Source: an uncultured Prevotellaceae bacterium (GTDB lineage Bacteria; Bacteroidota; Bacteroidia; Bacteroidales; Muribaculaceae). Taken from it: a stretch of 64,000 nucleotides of DNA. Under the pieces are notes generated by a model that was not told the origin of the DNA, did no database searches, and saw only the letters and a program-made list of their open reading frames with translations. This document shows positions 36,262 through 45,064 of this stretch, piece after piece. The translations under genes were made by a program, and so were the position numbers. The stretch's first letter is position 1; each line of letters starts with the position of its first letter. The DNA lies in NCBI GenBank assembly GCA_947302275.1, contig CAMYUW010000001.1:62001-126000 (forward strand), written 5' to 3'.

Positions 36262-36960
36262 ATGAATTATGCCATCATAGCTGCAGGTGAGGGGTCACGC
36301 CTAGCCCAAGAAGGCGTTGCCAAACCCAAACCACTGGTTGAATTGCAAGGCGAGCCGATGATCGGCCGACTGATCAACATCATGCTCAGATGTAATGCTG
36401 AGAGCATCAGCATCATCGTTAACGAACACATGACCGAAGTCAGGGAGTATCTAGAAAGCCTGGAATTACCTGTTCCTCTGAATCTTGTAGTGAAGACTAC
36501 TCCCAGTTCGATGCACAGCCTGTGGCACCTGAGCCGTGTGATACCGGAAGGAAAATTCTGCTTGACAACCGTTGACACCATCTTCAAGGAAGAGGATTTT
36601 AAGGGATATATCGATGCCTTTGAAACCGATACCGAGCACGATGGAATGTGGGCCGTCACGCCCTTTGTTGACGACGAGAAGCCCCTGTGGGTGGACGTGG
36701 ACGAGGAAATGAACATTACCGCTTTCCGTGACAAAGCGTGGGAGGGGGCCAAGTACGTGTCGGGCGGAGTGTATGCTATGACAAACAAAGCTTTCACTGT
36801 TCTTGACTCGTGCATCGAGAAAGGCATTAGCCGCATGCGCAATTTCCAACGTGCACTCGTTGATGCCGGTCAGCACTTGCAGGCCTACAGCATTGAGAAA
36901 ATCGTCGATGTTGACCATGCCGAAGACATTGTAACCGCCGAGGCATTTCTCAACAGTTAA
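36262..36960 (+). CDS. Sugar/polyol-phosphate nucleotidyltransferase
   Basis: A 232-residue NTP_transferase with the loop AIIAAGEGSRLAQEGVAKPK, VELQGEPMIGRLI, and LTTVDTIFKEEDF in the metal region near residue 107. The C terminus (YSIEKIVDVDHAEDI) is as in short nucleotidyltransferases. It is the last gene before ino1, 343 bases away. Inositol-1-phosphate cytidylyltransferases have this fold, so with ino1 next door and a CDP-alcohol transferase at 45065 it may make CDP-inositol; another phosphorylated sugar is equally compatible with the sequence. Confidence 0.82.
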   Translation: MNYAIIAAGEGSRLAQEGVAKPKPLVELQGEPMIGRLINIMLRCNAESISIIVNEHMTEVREYLESLELPVPLNLVVKTTPSSMHSLWHLSRVIPEGKFCLTTVDTIFKEEDFKGYIDAFETDTEHDGMWAVTPFVDDEKPLWVDVDEEMNITAFRDKAWEGAKYVSGGVYAMTNKAFTVLDSCIEKGISRMRNFQRALVDAGQHLQAYSIEKIVDVDHAEDIVTAEAFLNS

Positions 36961-37303
36961 CGTAGTTTTAACCGAAAAGTGAAAAAATGTTATTTTAGCC
37001 ACTTTGCTGCCCAAAAGGCAAAAAAAACGGTCAAAAACGAAGATTTGCAGCAAGGGTGCGGTTAACTTTTATTAATAATTAAGTACATCAAAATGCCAAT
37101 ATTTTTGGTTTTTTATATAATAGGGTCAAAAATTATATTTTTTAAATCATTTTTACAATACATTTAGTTTCCCATTTCAAAAAAAGGGTGTAATTTAGCG
37201 CCGTTTTTGTCACCGCTAAATACAGCCGTGGCAGAAATCCACCAGCCAGGTGGCCAATAAATAAGTTGACAACAACCTAAACATTAACTGTAATAAAAAA
37301 TTT
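36961..37303. other. 343-base intergenic region before ino1
   Basis: No gene seen. A+T-rich. The likely ino1 promoter is TAATTTAG at 37191-37198 (one mismatch to TAnnTTTG) with TTTC 19 bases upstream, at 37168-37171. A weak hairpin (TGCC/GGCA near 37007) followed on the wrong side by A does not make a convincing terminator. Confidence 0.45.
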
Positions 37304-38611
37304 ATGGCAAAAGAAATTGTTAAGCCCGCTACTGGCAAGTTAGGTATTATGGTAGTAGGATTGGGTGCTGTGAGCACCACGTTTATGACAGGTGTGATGA
37401 TGGCTCGCAAGGGTCTTGCAAAGCCTGTAGGCAGCATGACTCAATACGACAAGATTCGTATAGGTAAAGGCGAAAACAAGAAGTATTTACATTATAAGGA
37501 TATCGTTTCGATGCCTTCGCTCGATGATATCGTGTTTGCCGCTTGGGATGTATTCCCCGCTAACGCATACGAGAGCGCTATCAATGCCGAAGTACTTAAG
37601 GAGAAAGATATCGAGCCCGTTAAGGACGAACTGCTGAAGATCAAGCCCATCAAGGCCGCTTTTGACAAGAACTACGCAAAACGCCTCGACGGTGACAATG
37701 TGAAGCAGTGCAAGGACCGTTGGGATATGACCGAGCAGGTTCGTGAAGACATCCGCAACTTCAAGAAGGAAACCGGTGTTGACCGCGTGGTTGTTCTGTG
37801 GGCTGCTTCGACCGAAATCTATGTCGAGCCCGACATGAAGTATCATGGCACCATGGCTGCCCTGGAGCAGGCCATGAAGGACAATGTCGTTGACAAAGTC
37901 GCTCCCTCGATGTGCTACGCTTACGCTGCACTGGCAGAGGATTGCCCCTTCATCATGGGTGCCCCCAACACCACCGTTGACATCCCCGCCATGTGGGAAA
38001 TGTCTGAGAAGACCCATGTACCTATTGCCGGCAAGGACTTCAAGACTGGCCAGACTCTGGTGAAGAGTGGTTTCGCTCCCATCATCGGAACCCGCATGCT
38101 GGGTCTGAATGGCTGGTTCTCAACCAACATCCTGGGCAACCGTGACGGTCTCGTTCTGGATGAGCCCGCCAACTTCCGCACCAAGGAGGTCAGCAAGCTT
38201 TCTACCCTCGAGTCAATCCTCGTTGCTGAAGATCAGCCCGACCTGTACAGCGAGTATTACCACAAGGTTCGCATCAACTACTATCCTCCCCGCAACGACA
38301 ACAAGGAAGGATGGGACAATATCGACATCTTTGGCTGGATGGGTTATCCCATGCAGATCAAGATCAACTTCCTGTGCCGTGACTCGATCCTGGCCGCTCC
38401 CTTGTGTCTCGACCTGTGTCTGCTCATGGATCTCGCTCATCGCGCCGGCCGCTACGGCACCCAGCGCTTCCTGAGCTTCTTCCTGAAGAGCCCGATGCAC
38501 GACTACACCAAGGACGAGGTTCCCGTCAACCACCTGTTCCAGCAGTATGTTATGCTGAAGAACGCTATCCGCGAGATGGGTGGTTACGAAGCCGACGAGG
38601 AGATCGATTAA
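37304..38611 (+). CDS. ino1: Inositol-3-phosphate synthase
   Basis: A 435-residue myo-inositol-1-phosphate synthase, which turns glucose-6-phosphate into inositol phosphate with NAD. Visible: the Rossmann start IMVVGLGAVSTTFMTGVMMA (residues about 14-33), VVVLWAASTEIYVEP near residue 165, MGAPNTTVDIPA near residue 226, the DFKTGQT motif near residue 246, and INYYPPRNDNKEGWDNIDIFG in the C-terminal part. In Bacteroides thetaiotaomicron an Ino1 homologue feeds phosphatidylinositol and inositol-sphingolipid synthesis. Here it has its own promoter region and a terminator, and lies between a nucleotidyltransferase and wzc. Confidence 0.95.
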   Translation: MAKEIVKPATGKLGIMVVGLGAVSTTFMTGVMMARKGLAKPVGSMTQYDKIRIGKGENKKYLHYKDIVSMPSLDDIVFAAWDVFPANAYESAINAEVLKEKDIEPVKDELLKIKPIKAAFDKNYAKRLDGDNVKQCKDRWDMTEQVREDIRNFKKETGVDRVVVLWAASTEIYVEPDMKYHGTMAALEQAMKDNVVDKVAPSMCYAYAALAEDCPFIMGAPNTTVDIPAMWEMSEKTHVPIAGKDFKTGQTLVKSGFAPIIGTRMLGLNGWFSTNILGNRDGLVLDEPANFRTKEVSKLSTLESILVAEDQPDLYSEYYHKVRINYYPPRNDNKEGWDNIDIFGWMGYPMQIKINFLCRDSILAAPLCLDLCLLMDLAHRAGRYGTQRFLSFFLKSPMHDYTKDEVPVNHLFQQYVMLKNAIREMGGYEADEEID

Positions 38612-38635
38612 TCCACGTTGAGAAAGTAACATTAG

Positions 38636-38668
38636 GGGTCGAATGCCGCTGAAGGCTTCGGCCCTTTT
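38636..38668 (+). terminator. Rho-independent terminator after ino1
   Basis: Stem of about 11 pairs (GGGTCGAA-GCC at 38636-38647 with GGCTTCGGCCC at 38654-38664; one bulged T, one G-T pair), a 6-base loop and TTTT at 38665-38668. It lies 25 bases after the ino1 stop. Confidence 0.8.
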
Positions 38669-38755
38669 CTTTGTTTGTGTGCCACGGCCAAACAAAATCA
38701 ACAGCAAACATAATAGAATTAATTACCCTATTATGATTTTTTTATCATAGTTTAG

Positions 38756-38787
38756 TTTGTTGATTCGATCGAATTGCAGTAAATTTG
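38756..38787 (+). promoter_or_regulatory. Promoter of the wzc-ugd operon
   Basis: TTTG at 38756-38759, a 20-base spacer and TAAATTTG at 38780-38787 on the plus strand; both boxes match the Bacteroides consensus exactly. Start of transcription near 38794, leader about 75 bases. Confidence 0.75.
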
Positions 38788-38867
38788 CACCGAATTATGC
38801 AGTAACGCCATACGAGAGTTAGTGTTGCTGGGATTCATCATTTAAACTTGATAAAAATTAGTTTACA

Positions 38868-41318
38868 ATGCAACAGATAATTCAAGAAGATTTGGTCGCA
38901 AAAGCGGCCGCCGAGGAGAAAAAGAAAAAACGCGCGCGCAACGGCATTAAGTGGGACAGGCTTTTCATGGCATGCGCCTACAACTGGTACTGGTTTGTAC
39001 TGTCTATGATTGTATGTGCCTGCATTTCCTACCTGTATGGCAAATCGCAGCCACAATTTTATGTAGCCCGATCATCGATTCTCATCAGGTCTAAAGATAG
39101 CGCACAGGGTACGCCTTCAATGACATTCAGTGACCTGGGTCTGAACACTGTGAACTACATTCCCAACGAGCCTTACAAAATTAGGTCATCCAGAGTGATG
39201 GAAGTTGTAGTGAACTCCCTGGGCCTGAACGTTCAGTACTATGGCCACATGTTCTTGCGCGATGTAAACATTTACAAGAGCACGCCTGTGCAGGTTACGC
39301 CCCTTAAGGAGGTGACCAGTGGCTATTCGTTGACCATCGTTCCAAAGAGTGCGGAAGAATTTGAGTTCAAAGTCAATGATGGCCCTTGGAAGAAAGCCCA
39401 CTTCGGTAACAAGGTGAACACTGATTACGGCCCCTTGGCAATCACCAAGACAAAAGAATTCAACGATAATTATATTGACTATAATGTCATCGTGGTTATC
39501 AGCAATCCCAGTGCTATGGCCCGCTCACTGGCATCGTCGCTGGTCGTTGAGCTCGCTGACACTCACAGTGACGTCCTGAACCTTGCTATTAGAGGTCAGA
39601 ACCCTGACATGTGTGCAGACATCCTGAATGCACTTGTCGTTGCTTATAACCAAGAAGGTATCAACGACATGAACCAAGTGGCACGCAGTACCGAGGCCTT
39701 TATCGCAGAACGTGTTTCGGACCTGTCTAAGGACCTGAGCGGTGTGGATAATGAGGTAGCCGTACTGACCGCTAACTCAGCCAACTCGATGATGCTGGGT
39801 AACTCCTCAAACGCGATGCGTCAGATTGACAACACCGCCGACGTGAACCTTGAGATTAACCTAGTGTCTCAGATTCGCCATTTCATCGCCGGCATGGGCA
39901 ACGGTGACCTTATCCCGATGAACAATGGCATGAACAATGCCGGTATCTCGGCACAGATTTCTCAGTATAACGAGGCCATGCAGGAGTACCAGAAGATTTC
40001 GGCAACATCCAGTGCCGAGAACCCTGTTATGAAAGAGCTCACCAGCTCTCTTGCATCACAGAAGAAAGCGATCCTTGCTAGCCTTGACAACTACATGAGC
40101 ACCCTTCGAACCAAACAAAACCAGGCACAAAGCATGCAGAGCCAAGCACAAAGCAGCATGTCGGCCAACCCTGCTCATGAAAAAGCGATCACCGAGGTTA
40201 CACGCCAACAGAAGATTAAGGAGCAGTTGTACCTTTATCTGCTCAACAAGCGTGAAGAGAATGCCCTACAAATGGCAATCACAGAGCCTAATGCCAAGGT
40301 CATGGAGCCTGCCCTTCCCAACCGAGCTCCCGTAACCGCGCCGTTGACACGTATCGTGTTGACCGGTATGGTCATCGGATTGTTAATCCCTGCTTTCATC
40401 CTATACGGTGTATTCTGGTACTACTCACTTGACAAGACCATTCACACACGCCGTGAGGTTGAAGAGGTGTGTGACATCCCGATCCTGGGTGAGCTCCCGG
40501 CCAAGAAGAGCAACGTTACTGGTGAGATTGTTGTTAACGAGACTTCAAATGACCGCATGAATGAGGCATTCCGCATCGTAAGAAACAACCTCGACTTCGT
40601 AACCAACCAGAACAAGCCTGAAAAGGAGGCCACAGTCATTCAGTTCACGTCTACCATGTCTGGTGAAGGTAAGAGCTTTGTGGCAGTTAACCTGGCTTTG
40701 TCCTACACCTTTATCAACAAGAAGGTTATCGTAGTCGACCTTGACTTGCGTAAAGGTAAGTTCTCAGAGTATGTAGGTGTACAGGACGGTAAGGGTGCTT
40801 CGGCCTACCTTTCCGGCAAAGAGACTGATTTGGACAAGGTCATCCACCGCGGAGCCCTTCATGACGGATTTGACATCATCAGCGTTGGTGCTATCCCGCC
40901 CAACCCGACGGCGCTGCTGCTGAGCGAAAACATGGCCAAGATGGTCAATGAACTCAAGAAGCGTTACGATTTTGTCATCCTTGATACCGTGCCTTATAAC
41001 CTGATTGCCGATGCTGCGGTTGTCAACCGTTTTGCTGATTTGACTATCTACGTCATCCGTGACGGTAGGGTTGAACAGACTTACATGTACGAGCTTGAGC
41101 ACATGGCCAAGGAAGAGAATAAGATCAACAACTTAGTTATCCTTATCAACGATATTAAGGTGAGCAAGACCCGCTATAACTACTCCTACGCATACGGCTA
41201 CGGTAAGGGTTACGGTTATGGATACGGTTATGGATACGGTTACGGTTATGGTGGTGACAGCGGCGGCTACTATGTCGATGACACTCCCAAGGATCGTGAG
41301 AAACCGATTAATGGATAA
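38868..41318 (+). CDS. wzc: Wzc-type polysaccharide co-polymerase and tyrosine kinase
   Basis: An 816-residue inner membrane protein of the BY-kinase family. Membrane helix 1 is at about residues 32-54 (YNWYWFVLSMIVCACISYLY), the periplasmic Wzz-like domain with coiled regions follows, helix 2 is at about 490-512 (IVLTGMVIGLLIPAFILYGV), and the cytoplasmic kinase carries Walker A STMSGEGKSFVAVN, Walker A' VIVVDLDLRKG and Walker B FVILDTVPY. The C-terminal tail (residues 770-794) has 12 tyrosines, mostly in GY pairs, plus YY further on, the expected autophosphorylation cluster. It controls chain length and export of the polysaccharide. ugd follows after 15 bases. Confidence 0.93.
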   Translation: MQQIIQEDLVAKAAAEEKKKKRARNGIKWDRLFMACAYNWYWFVLSMIVCACISYLYGKSQPQFYVARSSILIRSKDSAQGTPSMTFSDLGLNTVNYIPNEPYKIRSSRVMEVVVNSLGLNVQYYGHMFLRDVNIYKSTPVQVTPLKEVTSGYSLTIVPKSAEEFEFKVNDGPWKKAHFGNKVNTDYGPLAITKTKEFNDNYIDYNVIVVISNPSAMARSLASSLVVELADTHSDVLNLAIRGQNPDMCADILNALVVAYNQEGINDMNQVARSTEAFIAERVSDLSKDLSGVDNEVAVLTANSANSMMLGNSSNAMRQIDNTADVNLEINLVSQIRHFIAGMGNGDLIPMNNGMNNAGISAQISQYNEAMQEYQKISATSSAENPVMKELTSSLASQKKAILASLDNYMSTLRTKQNQAQSMQSQAQSSMSANPAHEKAITEVTRQQKIKEQLYLYLLNKREENALQMAITEPNAKVMEPALPNRAPVTAPLTRIVLTGMVIGLLIPAFILYGVFWYYSLDKTIHTRREVEEVCDIPILGELPAKKSNVTGEIVVNETSNDRMNEAFRIVRNNLDFVTNQNKPEKEATVIQFTSTMSGEGKSFVAVNLALSYTFINKKVIVVDLDLRKGKFSEYVGVQDGKGASAYLSGKETDLDKVIHRGALHDGFDIISVGAIPPNPTALLLSENMAKMVNELKKRYDFVILDTVPYNLIADAAVVNRFADLTIYVIRDGRVEQTYMYELEHMAKEENKINNLVILINDIKVSKTRYNYSYAYGYGKGYGYGYGYGYGYGYGGDSGGYYVDDTPKDREKPING
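41208..41249 (+). repeat. Seven tandem hexanucleotide units coding Gly-Tyr in wzc
   Basis: Seven in-frame units of GGT/GGA-TAC/TAT encode (GY)7 in the kinase tail. The units vary at third positions, so the tract is not a perfect microsatellite, but gain or loss of units would keep the frame and change the number of tyrosines. Confidence 0.85.
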
Positions 41319-41333
41319 AAGAACTCTTAACAT

Positions 41334-42653
41334 ATGAATATTGCGGTTGTAGGAACCGGATATGTCGGACTAGTCACGGGCACCTGTTTCAGTGAAATGG
41401 GTGTCCATGTGACATGTGTAGATGTCGATGAGAACAAGATAGCGAACCTGAAGGAAGGCAAGATACCTATCTATGAGCCTGGACTCGAAACCCTTGTCCA
41501 CAAGAATGTGAAATCTGGCCGCCTTCACTTCACTTCCCATCTGGAAGATGTACTCAATCATGTAGATATCGTCTTCAGTGCCGTGGGCACACCACCTGAT
41601 GAAGATGGCAGTGCCGACTTGAAGTATGTTCTAGCCGTTGCCAAGACTATCGGCCAGCACCTTAATCATTACGTCGTGGTTGTCACCAAGAGCACAGTGC
41701 CAGTGGGAACAGCCAGAAAGGTGAAAGAGGTAATCCAGTCCGAGTTGGACCGTCGTGGCGTGAACGTGGAATTTGACGTGGCCAGCAATCCTGAATTCCT
41801 GAAGGAAGGCAATGCTATCAAGGATTTCATGAGTCCTGACCGTGTGGTAGTGGGTGTGGAAAGTGAACGGGCCCGCAAATTGATGGCGCGTCTTTATAAG
41901 CCCTTCATGATTGTGAGCGACCGCTTGATCTTCACCGACATTCCATCAGCTGAAATGATAAAGTATGCGGCCAATTCGATGTTGGCGACCCGCATAAGTT
42001 TCATGAACGACATTGCCAACCTGTGCGAATTGGTAGGCGCTGACGTGAATATGGTTCGCAAAGGCATCGGCAGCGACACCCGCATCGGCAAGAAATTCCT
42101 TTATGCCGGTTGTGGATATGGTGGATCATGCTTCCCCAAGGATGTAAAAGCGCTAATCCGCACCGCAGCTGACAATGGATACAACATGCGCGTGCTGCAA
42201 GCCGTCGAGGAAGTCAACGCCGACCAGAAGTCGATATTATATCGCAAACTGGTTGACTACTATGGAGACGAAACACTGCTTCAAGGTAAAACCATCGGCC
42301 TGTGGGGACTTGCATTCAAGCCCGAGACAGATGACATGCGCGAGGCGCCTTCGCTGACACTTATCGACTTGCTGCTCAGGGCCGATGTAACGGTAAAAGT
42401 ATATGATCCTGTTGCCATGGACGAGTGTCGCCGCCGAATCGGAGACGCTGTGACCTATTGTCACAACATGTATGAGGCTGCGGATGGCTGTGATGCCTTG
42501 ATGCTCGTCACCGAGTGGAAAGAATTGCGCATGCCTAATGTTGAGACTCTCTCCAGTAAAATGAAAGGCCGCTTGATTCTTGACGGCCGCAATATCCTTG
42601 ACGCTGAGGAACTGCGGCAAGCCGGATTTGAGTATCACTGCATCGGGCGATAG
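41334..42653 (+). CDS. ugd: UDP-glucose 6-dehydrogenase
   Basis: A 439-residue NAD-dependent enzyme that makes UDP-glucuronic acid. N-terminal Rossmann motif AVVGTGYVGLVTGTCFSEMG, then VVTKSTVPVGTARKVKEVI, SNPEFLKEGNAIKDFM with the catalytic Glu, and the catalytic cysteine in AGCGYGGSCFPKD near residue 265. Length and motifs fit the complete family. It is 15 bases downstream of wzc and shares its transcript; BY-kinases are known to phosphorylate Ugd in other bacteria, so activity control by Wzc is plausible. It supplies glucuronate for surface polysaccharides and ends at the terminator 42671-42720. Confidence 0.96.
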   Translation: MNIAVVGTGYVGLVTGTCFSEMGVHVTCVDVDENKIANLKEGKIPIYEPGLETLVHKNVKSGRLHFTSHLEDVLNHVDIVFSAVGTPPDEDGSADLKYVLAVAKTIGQHLNHYVVVVTKSTVPVGTARKVKEVIQSELDRRGVNVEFDVASNPEFLKEGNAIKDFMSPDRVVVGVESERARKLMARLYKPFMIVSDRLIFTDIPSAEMIKYAANSMLATRISFMNDIANLCELVGADVNMVRKGIGSDTRIGKKFLYAGCGYGGSCFPKDVKALIRTAADNGYNMRVLQAVEEVNADQKSILYRKLVDYYGDETLLQGKTIGLWGLAFKPETDDMREAPSLTLIDLLLRADVTVKVYDPVAMDECRRRIGDAVTYCHNMYEAADGCDALMLVTEWKELRMPNVETLSSKMKGRLILDGRNILDAEELRQAGFEYHCIGR

Positions 42654-42670
42654 GAATCGCTCCATCACAT

Positions 42671-42720
42671 ATATTAAAACGAAGAGTCCCATCGAAATGA
42701 GGGACTCTTCGTTTTAATAT
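42671..42720. terminator. Bidirectional terminator between ugd and the endonuclease gene
   Basis: A perfect 20-pair inverted repeat (42671-42690 with 42701-42720) around a 10-base loop. The stem ends in A-rich and T-rich arms on both sides, so it works for the rightward ugd operon and the leftward operon ending at 42737. Confidence 0.93.
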
Positions 42721-42736
42721 GATCTGAACAGTAGTC

Positions 42737-45040
42737 TTACTTGACTACGACCTTGCGGGAAATGGAATCACTTGTCACCATATAGATACCTGATGGCAAC
42801 TGAATAGTGCTGTTGCTAGATTCATTGCAAGTGGCAACGACATTGGCATCCATATCGAAAACCTCAAGATATTCACCCATGGGGTTCTCGATGCTGATCC
42901 CCCCAACAGCAGGCACTGCATCCCAGTGACAATTCGTCAGCACAGATGATTCACCACTCAAAAGCACATCGATGAGCGATGTGACATCACTGATAGAAAT
43001 CTGAGTATCCTCATTGACATCGGCTGCATCTTCATCAAATGATTCTACACTTCCTCCCAGCAGATAATCAATCAGAACGGTTACGTCGCTGATAGAAACT
43101 GCTCCGTCCTTATTCACATCTCCGCGGCGAGGATGCACTTGACCTGTCACATCAGCATAGGCACTGACAAGGCTGGTTGTTGCACTGATAGTGCCGTTAA
43201 ATGAGCCGAGATTAGCGGTGCTTGCCAAGCGAACATAGAACACTTCGCCACTCGGGTCAAGGGTAAGTGAAGATGTCCAGTTCTGCCTGTTCAGACTCAG
43301 CTGGAAGCCATTGCTCACTGTCAAGGTGATGGCCTCGCTATTATTATCGGCACTTACAGTACCTGAGACAATCGGAGATTCCTGTCCCTGAACAGCGTCA
43401 ATCGCAGCAATCGCGCTAATGGATATGCTAGGTTCAACAGGAGCCACGGGATTCGTGGTGATTGCGATATCATCAATATTCAATCGTGCTCCGGCTGTCT
43501 GAACAATCTTGAAACGCACGTTGCCCGTCACATTAAGGTCGAAACTGTACTGCTTCCAAGTTGTATTGGGCGAGCAAGATCCTACAGTTGTCCATGTGCT
43601 ACCCCCATTGGAACTGTACTGTACTTGGATTGTGGGAGTGGCTTCATTGCTACTCCAGTTAGCAGCATAGAACGATATCTTGCTGGCGCCATCTGTGACA
43701 TCCTCTGCCATCGCTATATAGGAAGCGGCAGTCTTACCAAACCGCACACTCTGGGTTCCATTAGCATGTGGATCGCCACTCCAAATACCCACGTCAGAAG
43801 TGTTCCACTTGAATGCATGACCCTGAATAAATGTTGTCGAATAACTCTGGTAAGTCGAAATGCCCTCCCAGGTTTCGATAATCTCGTCTCCAGGTTCCAC
43901 AGTGCCTCCTGAGTTGTAGCTGGCAGTAAGGTTGACCGTAGTTGTGCTCAACTCTGAGCTAGTGATGGTTAATGTGCCAGCAGCATTAGTAGCAGTACCA
44001 TTATAAGTTATGGTAACGGTTGTGCCATTGTTAGCATTGGTTGCGGTGATGGTCGTCGGAGTTACCGAGAAGCCTGTACCAGAAACGCTCACGGTCAACG
44101 CCTTTGTCAGGTTAGAACCCTTAACGGTAATCGATTTTGACACACCACTACCTGTATTGGTGCCCACGTTCACGGTCGAGCCGTTGGTGGGAGACGTCAA
44201 GGTTGGAGTCGGAGTTGAACCGCCTGGAGTCCATACATTACCCTTCATATCACCCCAGATATACTCTACCAGTTCGGGGTAGTCAACAAAGGGGTTACGA
44301 TTGCGCTGAATGCCATAGACGGCATCATTGCGGGTGGTCTCTAGCGTGCTCACAGGGTCATTGCGGTGCCATTCCAGCAGTTGGTTAATGGCCCAAGTAG
44401 TGAGACCCAGATAGGACGAGGATGTGAACACGACACTACCAGTTCCACTGGTATAATTGCTCATGCGCATCATGTAGCGCGTAGCAAAATAAAAGTACAC
44501 GCGCGCGAAGTCGCCCTTATACTCGTCGGCCACCTCAAATACGGTGCCATTATAGCCACTAAATGTGCAACTGCCAAGTTTTCCAGTTCCACGAGCGGAC
44601 CCGTTGGCACAATCACCAAAGGGATGGTTACCGCGCTCGGAATTCACCCATCCGTCTACGGGGAACATGTGATGCAAATCTGTATAGGCCGTATCTGAGC
44701 TCAAACCACCCCACCAACTGTTGGGAATCGAGTGTTCACGATTATAACAATCCCCCACACTATTATATTGCCCACACTGGTCAGCCTGCCATGTGTACTG
44801 GGTGTTTGAGTAGCGATCAATGATAATATCACCATTACAATCGGTCTTCTTGAAATCAGTCCAAAGGTTGTCATAGGAACGTTTGGTATGACCCTTGATG
44901 ATCTTGTGAAGAGCCGTTTTCAACGCTTGGTCACTCTTACCCTGGGCATTGTTATAGTAGCCGCTGGGTATGGCAGCAACTGCTTGTATGCTTACAAGAG
45001 CTGCGAGCATCAAGCCGAAAAGATTTAGTTTCTTGCTCAT
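42737..45040 (-). CDS. Secreted endonuclease I with dockerin-like repeats and sorting tail
   Basis: A 767-residue secreted protein. Signal peptide about 1-23 (LFGLMLAALVSIQAVAA). Residues about 25-270 are an Endonuclease_I domain (NucM/EndA): CYNREHSIPNSWWGG, DLHHMFPVDGWVNSERGNHP and DFARVYFYFATRYM. Two Ig-like or lectin-like domains follow. Residues 638-697 hold two dockerin-type repeats, GDVNKDGAVSISDVTVLIDY and ADVNEDTQISISDVTSLIDV, with calcium-loop aspartates. The last 54 residues end in SGIYMVTSDSISRKVVVK, a Por-type C-terminal sorting signal. It would degrade extracellular DNA or RNA, possibly held to a partner by the dockerin part. It starts 24 bases after the CDP-alcohol transferase gene. 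Confidence 0.9.
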   Translation of the reverse strand: MSKKLNLFGLMLAALVSIQAVAAIPSGYYNNAQGKSDQALKTALHKIIKGHTKRSYDNLWTDFKKTDCNGDIIIDRYSNTQYTWQADQCGQYNSVGDCYNREHSIPNSWWGGLSSDTAYTDLHHMFPVDGWVNSERGNHPFGDCANGSARGTGKLGSCTFSGYNGTVFEVADEYKGDFARVYFYFATRYMMRMSNYTSGTGSVVFTSSSYLGLTTWAINQLLEWHRNDPVSTLETTRNDAVYGIQRNRNPFVDYPELVEYIWGDMKGNVWTPGGSTPTPTLTSPTNGSTVNVGTNTGSGVSKSITVKGSNLTKALTVSVSGTGFSVTPTTITATNANNGTTVTITYNGTATNAAGTLTITSSELSTTTVNLTASYNSGGTVEPGDEIIETWEGISTYQSYSTTFIQGHAFKWNTSDVGIWSGDPHANGTQSVRFGKTAASYIAMAEDVTDGASKISFYAANWSSNEATPTIQVQYSSNGGSTWTTVGSCSPNTTWKQYSFDLNVTGNVRFKIVQTAGARLNIDDIAITTNPVAPVEPSISISAIAAIDAVQGQESPIVSGTVSADNNSEAITLTVSNGFQLSLNRQNWTSSLTLDPSGEVFYVRLASTANLGSFNGTISATTSLVSAYADVTGQVHPRRGDVNKDGAVSISDVTVLIDYLLGGSVESFDEDAADVNEDTQISISDVTSLIDVLLSGESSVLTNCHWDAVPAVGGISIENPMGEYLEVFDMDANVVATCNESSNSTIQLPSGIYMVTSDSISRKVVVK

Positions 45041-45064
45041 GATGTTAAAGGTATATTAGTGGTT

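Noticed and set aside
41208..41249. Tandem hexamers as CRISPR or phase-variation tract
   Set aside because: In-frame coding repeat with no spacers; length change would not shift the frame, so on-off switching is not expected.
38868..42653. wzc and ugd as part of the leftward polysaccharide operon
   Set aside because: They are on the other strand with their own promoter and terminator, 11 kb from the operon; functional link is likely but not transcriptional.
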